Positions 58,316-64,000 of a stretch of 64,000 bases of DNA are shown in pieces (within the stretch, counting starts at the first letter, position 1; every line of letters begins with the position of its first letter). The DNA is from Rutstroemia sp. NJR-2017a BVV2 (Eukaryota; Ascomycota; Leotiomycetes; Helotiales; Rutstroemiaceae). Made by a program: the position numbers and the translations under genes. The notes below the pieces were generated by a model. The model saw only the letters and a list, made by a program, of their open reading frames with translations, was not told the origin of the DNA and searched no databases. The stretch covers positions 310,001 through 374,000 of the forward strand of contig NJPS01000067.1 in NCBI GenBank assembly GCA_002946415.1, in the 5' to 3' direction.

Positions 58316-59839
58316 CTATGAGTAGTATTCGGCGCCTTCTTTCCAGTGTTTGAGGAAGTACTAGGGGGAGGGGGTGAGGGGGTTAGTGGGTGCTGTTTTA
58401 TGGCTGCTACGTGTTGGGGAATGAACGGTGTCTAGGGGAAGGGGAAGGGGAAGGTGGAGATGGAGGGTACGGGTACGGGTACGGGTACGAGGGAAAGTAG
58501 TATCATACCTCTTTATCATGACCTAATATAATCTTCGCATTCGTGCGCTTCACAAGACTCTTCATCCGCTGATGCGATTGTATCCAATCATTGTGATCGC
58601 GTAGTAACCACTATGTTTGTTAGCTCTTTCTTTCCCTTACATCATCTCGTGTGTATCCCATCTCCTCAACATCAAACCAATCTCCTTCCCACCCTACAAA
58701 CACAACAAATAAATACTCACTCCCTGCGGAATAGCCTCCTCCCAGTTCTCCCTCACATGATACATATCGCTAGTAAAAACCCAAGTCCCGGACTCGAGCA
58801 GATTCGCCTGCATGATGGCGAGACCGGGAGTGTGCCCGGGGGAAAGGTGCAGCGTGATGCCGGTGGTGAACTCCCAGGTTGCGGAAGACCAGGTCTGCCA
58901 GTTGAGGTCGAAGGTTAGGTAGTGCGGGAGGTAGACGCCGGGGTCGGTTTTGGTGGCGATGGTGTGGTAGGCGTGTTTTACTAGGGGGGGAGTGGGGGTT
59001 AGTGGAGGCGGAGAGGGGGTGTGGGATGGAGAGGGGAAGGGGTAAAATGATGAGTGCGAGAGAAAGGAACAGGAAGCATACACTCGATCTCGTGTACGTA
59101 AATCGGGACATCAGTCCCCTTGAAGTTCTCCAGTCCTCCGGCATGGTCGAGATGCAGATGTCCCATGATCACCGCTTTCACGTCTTTGATATCGTTTCCA
59201 GTGGCAGCTATTGCGGCGGGAAGTCTGTTTATTTTGTCAGTATGTTTTGTAATTCTTCCATCCATCCTATCCCATCTGGACAGATTGGGGAAATGGGAAG
59301 AAATGAGAACGTACTCATGCTCAGGCGAAAAATCAACCCGATTAAACAGATCGTTCAGCGGCGCTCCCCATACTCGCGGATAGTCATGTCCGCAGCCCGT
59401 TTCGTAGAGAATCAGTCCTTCGGTTGGGTGGGAGATTAGGATAGAGATCATCACGAGTTCACGCCGCTCGTTTGTGGGGTTGGGGTTGCTGTGGGAGGAA
59501 CCGCCGGCCTGGGAATGATGTGAGATGGAATGTTTAGTTTGGAAGAAGAGACTTGTGTAAGATGGTGGAAGCAATGAGACTTACACCGCGGACCATGTGG
59601 CCTATGTCTACTTCCATAGCACCAAGATTGAGAAGCTGGTGAGGGGGAGGAATTCAGTATTTGGGAAGAGATGATAAGCTAGGTGGGAGGTTTTACCCAT
59701 AGTTTTGTTCCCTAAGTTCGAAGGCTCGTTAGTGATGTGCTTTGCATTTCCTGAGGACGAGAATGATGGGTGTGATATTTACCGGAGGAGTCTTGACGAG
59801 ACTGTCTAGTGATATTGGAAATTGAGGCTGAGAAGACAT
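58316..59839 (-). CDS. metallo-beta-lactamase-fold hydrolase, N-acyl homoserine lactonase-like
   Basis: Eight exons: 59839-59783, 59711-59697, 59635-59585, 59508-59315, 59224-59082, 58980-58721, 58610-58509 and 58360-58316. They give 288 residues with every junction in phase. The second exon is only 15 nt (GTKLW), bounded by CTTAG and GTAAAA. The zinc motif is HLHLDHAGG (H-x-H-x-D-H), with later metal ligands in SPGHTPG and LGHDKE. N-terminal WLLNLGAMEVDIGHMVRG and LISHPTEGLILYETGCGHDY match the AttM/AiiA-like branch. No signal peptide is evident. Expected activity is lactone ring opening; quorum quenching is possible but unproven. The intron between exons 7 and 8 contains GGGTAC and GGGGAA repeats (58440-58490). 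Confidence 0.9.
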
Positions 59840-61565
59840 TGTGATGATGTGAATGGAGTCGTACTTTTGCACTGAGATGATACTGAAAGTGGTCCATTCT
59901 TGAGGCGGAAAGTATACAACTTTATATACTCGAATACATAGATGATGCTTGAGTAGATTATCAAGCTATATTATCAACCAAGAAGCACGAAGCGCGAAGC
60001 AAGAAATAGGAAGTCTAAAGACCGAAAAGCTGTAACAGCATCGTGGTGATTACTATTCAACCGAGTAGCTCTATCCGCACCGTTGGAAGGCTACTCCGAA
60101 TTTCCTTCCCATTCTCCTACACCAACCTGAAGTGGAAAACCTACCGAGTATATCTGCAATAATGCGGCCGCGGAATCCGCATCGACGTGGTATTGGCCAC
60201 GAAGGAAGCGCCGCGGTAGAATTACAAATCATCAGGTTGCAGAAGTATAGGATGGTGCTTGATTAATAACCGAGTGGCATGAGAACCCATGCTTGAAACG
60301 ACATGAAATGACGATATGGAAGTAATAACTTGCATTGATTTGTAGTGTTACTCGCAAAATCGCGAACTTGTTGGATGCAAGATCCGTGTGAGTATACCGT
60401 ATGTCGTTCATAGGTCTTGTGGAAGTCTTGTGGAAGTCTTGGCGCGGGTGTGTAGCCTTATTCATACCACAGCAAGCAACTCGCATTACTTTCGATTGCT
60501 CTCTTCTCCAATTTATGTTCTTTGCCTCTGTTGATACGCAAACACTACCTCCAAAGAAGTCTGTCTTCACGACCATCAGCACGAGTGCAAGCAACATGTC
60601 AAAACTTCTCTCTCTCGTTCCCAGAAAGTCTAGTCTTAGCAGAAGTATCGACCCCTCCATAAATTAGAAACGGGAACTGCACTCCCAGACTTCGTTCCCT
60701 CGTAGCTCGAGGCGAAAATGACTGCGCTATGTATCATAATGGTACGGAATTGAGACCCGATCAACCATTACTGAAGCTTGCGCTTGCAAATAAAGAACTC
60801 TTATCAACACGGCCAGAGTCAACTCCCTCTGAGCAATACAGATCCTCCCAAGCCTTCAAAAAGCCTACTCGCTCGTCGATTGAGCTAGCAAATACCCTTC
60901 TTTCTGCTCACGACTGTTAACGGCTCTGTGTTAGGACTGTGGATTTAAGTTGGTGGTGTGTCGTGGTGTGGGATGATGTGGTATTGGAGATGATGGAGCT
61001 ACTGGGGATATTTAAGAGTCCTGCTGATTTTTCGGGGATAAGGTAGGAGGTAGGACTAGAGCTAAGTTCTGAGGATTTTTACGAAAAGAAATTTGTAGCA
61101 GTGATTCTTGACTTTCAATTTTTGACTTTCAATCTCTGGGGTGTCTAATTTCTATATTCATATCTGTAATTTTCCTGCCTATAATCTTCGTCTAATTCAA
61201 CTTGAGAATATATCTCCGAATATCACATGAGTTACAGGGCGTAAGCTGACAGACATTCCCAAACTACTCCACGTAAGATTCGCGCGCGCATAATTTTGCT
61301 TTTGCGTACAGACAGTCCGTCCCATTATTCTACATACTTTTATTTAATCAGTCTAGCTAGTCTTTCGCCGAACCAAGCTCCATATGCTAGCAATAATTCT
61401 CCAGCACAATCTTCATGCTACTTACAATCATCCCATAATTTTCATGATCGTACAGACATCTCCCCCAAAAACGCCCAATATCACATACACACCCCACGCA
61501 CACCCCGCATACCCCGCACACCACTCCCACAACCCATCCCGCCCTCCCTTACAAAAACACCCCCC
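59840..61565. other. intergenic, one short open frame
   Basis: About 1.7 kb between two minus-strand genes. The right end is the 3' flank of the monooxygenase, the left the promoter of the lactonase-like gene. A plus-strand frame open from about 60664 to 60920 (MYHNGTELRPDQPLLKLALA from 60729) has no recognised motif or clear upstream exon; I do not call it a gene. A CTTGTGGAAGT direct repeat lies at about 60417-60439. Confidence 0.4.
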
Positions 61566-63071
61566 TCACACAACCCCCACCATCACCCCCAGCAACCTCA
61601 CCGCCCACCCCGCCGTCGCCCAAAACCCATACAAAAACCAACTCCCGAACGCATTCGTCTTACACACGCCCAGCCGCCCCCACCTCAGCACGCCCCTTTC
61701 CCACTGCTTCAGGGTCATCTCCCCCCTACAAACCCTCTCCAGCATCAGCGCCTGCACGGCGCTCTGCGTCGTGCTGAGCGCCATATGCGGACGGATCAGA
61801 TTGAGCGCTTCGCCCGCGACGAGGACTTTTCCGTCTAGGGCAAGAGCCTGCGGACACGCTGCGTCGTTGATTGCTGTGATGAAGGGGTGGGTGGTTTTGC
61901 GGACTACTTCAGCGAAGGGGGCGCACATGACGCGGGAGGAGAGGGAGACGTAGGTGGACCACGCGGAAGGGTTCATGCCGCCGACGGGGAGGGTGTTCCG
62001 GTGGAGGGTGCCGGATATGTCGGTCATAATTTCGGTGAAGGCGGGGGAGGAGGCGGGGAGGGGGTGATACCACACCCAGTTGTAGCGGCGGTGGCCGGGT
62101 TCGAGGGAGCCGTTGGTGCCGGGGATGATGTATCTATGGTTTTGTTAGCTTGTCATCTTTGAGACATGTCTTTTTCTTTTCCCTGCTTCAGAATAGGGAA
62201 AATCAATACGCACAGCAAGATATACCCTCCGTCCCAAGAATAATACGTCAAATTCGGATCAAAAATCCTCTTCGCCTCCTCCGATACCTCCGCCTCAGGC
62301 ACCGTCCCCCGAAACGCCACATAGCCTACATACTTCCTCTCCACATCCGGAAACAGCTTCGCGCGCACCGAAGAATTCGCGCCATCCGCCAGAATCACCA
62401 GATCGGCTCTAAGCGTCTCTTCCTGGTCACCATTCTGCAGATCCCGATACGTAACCTCTACAGCTTCATCGTCGTCATGCACGCGAGTCACACTCGTGAC
62501 CTGTTTCCCCGTATCGAAGAGCGCGCTCCCACCCGTCGATTTCTCGCTCGACACAGGCGGCTCGGGACAGAATTCACTCGCAAAGCCGTCAAAATTGGCG
62601 CGCAGGCGGTGGTAGATGACGGCCCAGGAGGTCATCTGCAGGGGCTTGTTGAGGCGGCGTTTGACGGCGGCGTTTTTATCGAGGTACTGGATGCCGGGGC
62701 TGTGGATGGACCAGGGGGTGGCGATCTTGTCGTGGCGGGCGACGAATTCTTCGAATTCCGGGTGCGTGGTGATGCCGGCGGCCAGGTCGGCGCGCACGGA
62801 TTGCGTGTTTTGCTCGAGGATGTGCACGTGGTGGCCAAGGTTCTTGAGCATGACGCCGTGCATGAGGCCGGTGTTGGAACCGCCGATCTGGAGGGGAGGG
62901 GGTGAGTATGGTGGTTGTGCATTTTGGGATGATGGGGAGGATGAGATGGGATGAGAGAGGATGACTGGGAGGATTGGGGAATTGTTGACCTATGAGGTGA
63001 GATAAGGATGGTGTGAAAGTGGGACTTACGATAACGATATTTTTGGGGGACGAGCTCATGGTGAATGACAT
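61566..63071 (-). CDS. FAD-dependent aromatic-ring monooxygenase
   Basis: Flavoprotein hydroxylase of the PHBH type. Exons 63071-63030, 62887-62214 and 62133-61566 give 427 residues. The first junction completes the dinucleotide-binding strand NIVIIGGSNTGLMHG (a G-G-x-x-x-G variant). The second FAD motif is LVILADGANSSVRAKLF (DG motif), and the third VLVAGEALNLIRPHMALST, where GEA replaces the common GDA. The insert between resembles 2,6-dihydroxypyridine 3-monooxygenase-like proteins (WVWYHPLPASSPAF). The C-terminus ends in a hydrophobic stretch (FLYGFWATAGWAVRLLGVMV) that could anchor it to a membrane. Met5 (63059) is an alternative start. No cluster partner is visible to the right, so the pathway is unknown. 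Confidence 0.9.
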
Positions 63072-64000
63072 GATTGATGGGTTAATTGCTCCTCTTGCGC
63101 GGTGTAAGGTGAGGTGATGAGGAAGGTGAGTGGGTACGGTGAAGGCGCAGAAAAAAAGACAAGAGAGAGAAAAGAGAAGGTTTGTGTGAAAGATGGGATA
63201 TATGAGCGTAGGGAGGAACCGCTGAGAGGCTCCTCATACCTTCACATTATGGGCCCAGAAATATTAAACGGCCACAACAGCCACAACGGCACAACCTCGC
63301 GCGGTGCTACTGCAGGTGCCGATGCAGATCAACCAGGATCCTGCTGTACTTCGTACAACCACGGTCAATCATACGGAAGTTCGTACCTACCGTTTTCTGC
63401 CAAACCAACAATGACAGACACTATTAATAAGTTGTCGCGGCACATTCCATCGCAGCCCAAAGCTTGCTTGCGGCTGCGCCCGTGAAACGTTTATACCTGG
63501 CAGCATTTTTCAACTGCCATGTTGCTAACTTACTCTGGTCTGTCTCTTTCATGTGCACGCAATATACCATCGGCGATATCACGGCATCGTCGGGAGACTG
63601 GGGCGCACATACAGTAACCGCGCCAAACTCTGGGCAGTTCGCAATGCGATACCAATGCAGTTATCGCCTATTAAGGAAAGACAGTTGCACAAGTGTATAT
63701 CACCATAATGCCCAATATGGATTTCCAGGACACATGGTACAACACAGTATCAGGCAGCTGTGTCATGATTTGCCGTCTGTTCGACGTGCCATAGGAAATA
63801 CAAGAACCGTGCGACTGAGAGAAGAGAGGGGTGGGATGAACGATGAATTTAATTGAGAATCGAGGCTACTGGGTGCGCGCTTCGAGGGCGGGGCCTTCCA
63901 CCAGGACCTTAAAGTGGGAGGGCCTGGGGATTTACAGTCCTGCAAAAATCTGCCTATCACTGAGAAACTTTAGCCCCCACATTTCTCTGTTCCCCATGAC
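63072..64000. other. right-edge interval, no gene seen
   Basis: Upstream region of the monooxygenase gene. Open frames at plus 63114-63485 and 63464-63856 carry no motif and overlap; I see no splice-linked coding signal in the last 900 bases. Confidence 0.5.

Noticed and set aside
58440..58490. GGGTAC repeats as a telomere-like sequence
   Set aside because: Only four units, inside an intron, and unlike the fungal TTAGGG repeat.
60401..60920. Gene built from frames at 60401-60667 and 60729-60920
   Set aside because: The frames differ, no intron of normal length joins them, and no homology is recognised.

Overview
The window reads as nuclear DNA of a filamentous ascomycete. Introns are short (mostly 47-90 nt) with GTRNGT donors and CTAAC/CTAAT branch points, genes are spaced by 0.3-3.5 kb, and fungal-only families are present (class III-like chitin synthase, sedolisin, GH43 galactanase, Iec3). 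A leotiomycete (Botrytis/Sclerotinia relatives) fits best by protein resemblance; this is inference. I found no rRNA, tRNA, CRISPR array or intact transposon. Most genes had to be assembled from spliced exons, with junctions chosen by splice signals plus reading-frame and family continuity.

Layout. 1-664: 5' part of an MFS transporter (minus), cut by the window edge. 0.7-3.7 kb: gene-poor. 3.7-5.0 kb: secreted protein with Kex2 sites. 6.3-7.9 kb: NADP-isocitrate dehydrogenase. 9.0-10.4 kb (minus) and 10.8-12.4 kb (plus): divergent nuclear pair, INO80 subunit IEC3 and nucleolar NOP13. 12.4-15.9 kb: long convergent gene-free stretch. 15.9-19.9 kb (minus): PNUTS/Ppn1-like transcription-termination phosphatase subunit. 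21.9-24.3 kb: SLY1 SNARE regulator. 25.7-28.5 kb (minus): chitin synthase. 31.2-31.9 kb (minus): low-molecular-weight tyrosine phosphatase.

33-42.5 kb is the most accessory-like part: a secreted sedolisin, a ten-exon GH43 galactanase, a two-domain protein of unknown function, ankyrin debris, a putative small membrane protein, RIP-like dispersed repeat fragments and an F-box protein. 43-64 kb returns to housekeeping and metabolic genes: COQ7, a GGCT-fold-like protein lacking catalytic motifs, an alpha/beta hydrolase, phospholipase D (SPO14), a DUF218 protein, RTF1 of the Paf1 complex, a metallo-beta-lactamase-fold lactonase-like enzyme with a 15-nt exon, and an FAD monooxygenase.

Functional themes are nuclear transcription and ribosome biogenesis (IEC3, NOP13, PNUTS-like, RTF1), secretion and cell wall (SLY1, chitin synthase, SPO14), and extracellular degradation (sedolisin, GH43). 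The signal I find most worth pursuing is not a gene. In many genes the coding strand is C-rich in the 5' half of each exon and G-rich in the 3' half, and the pattern resets at each intron.
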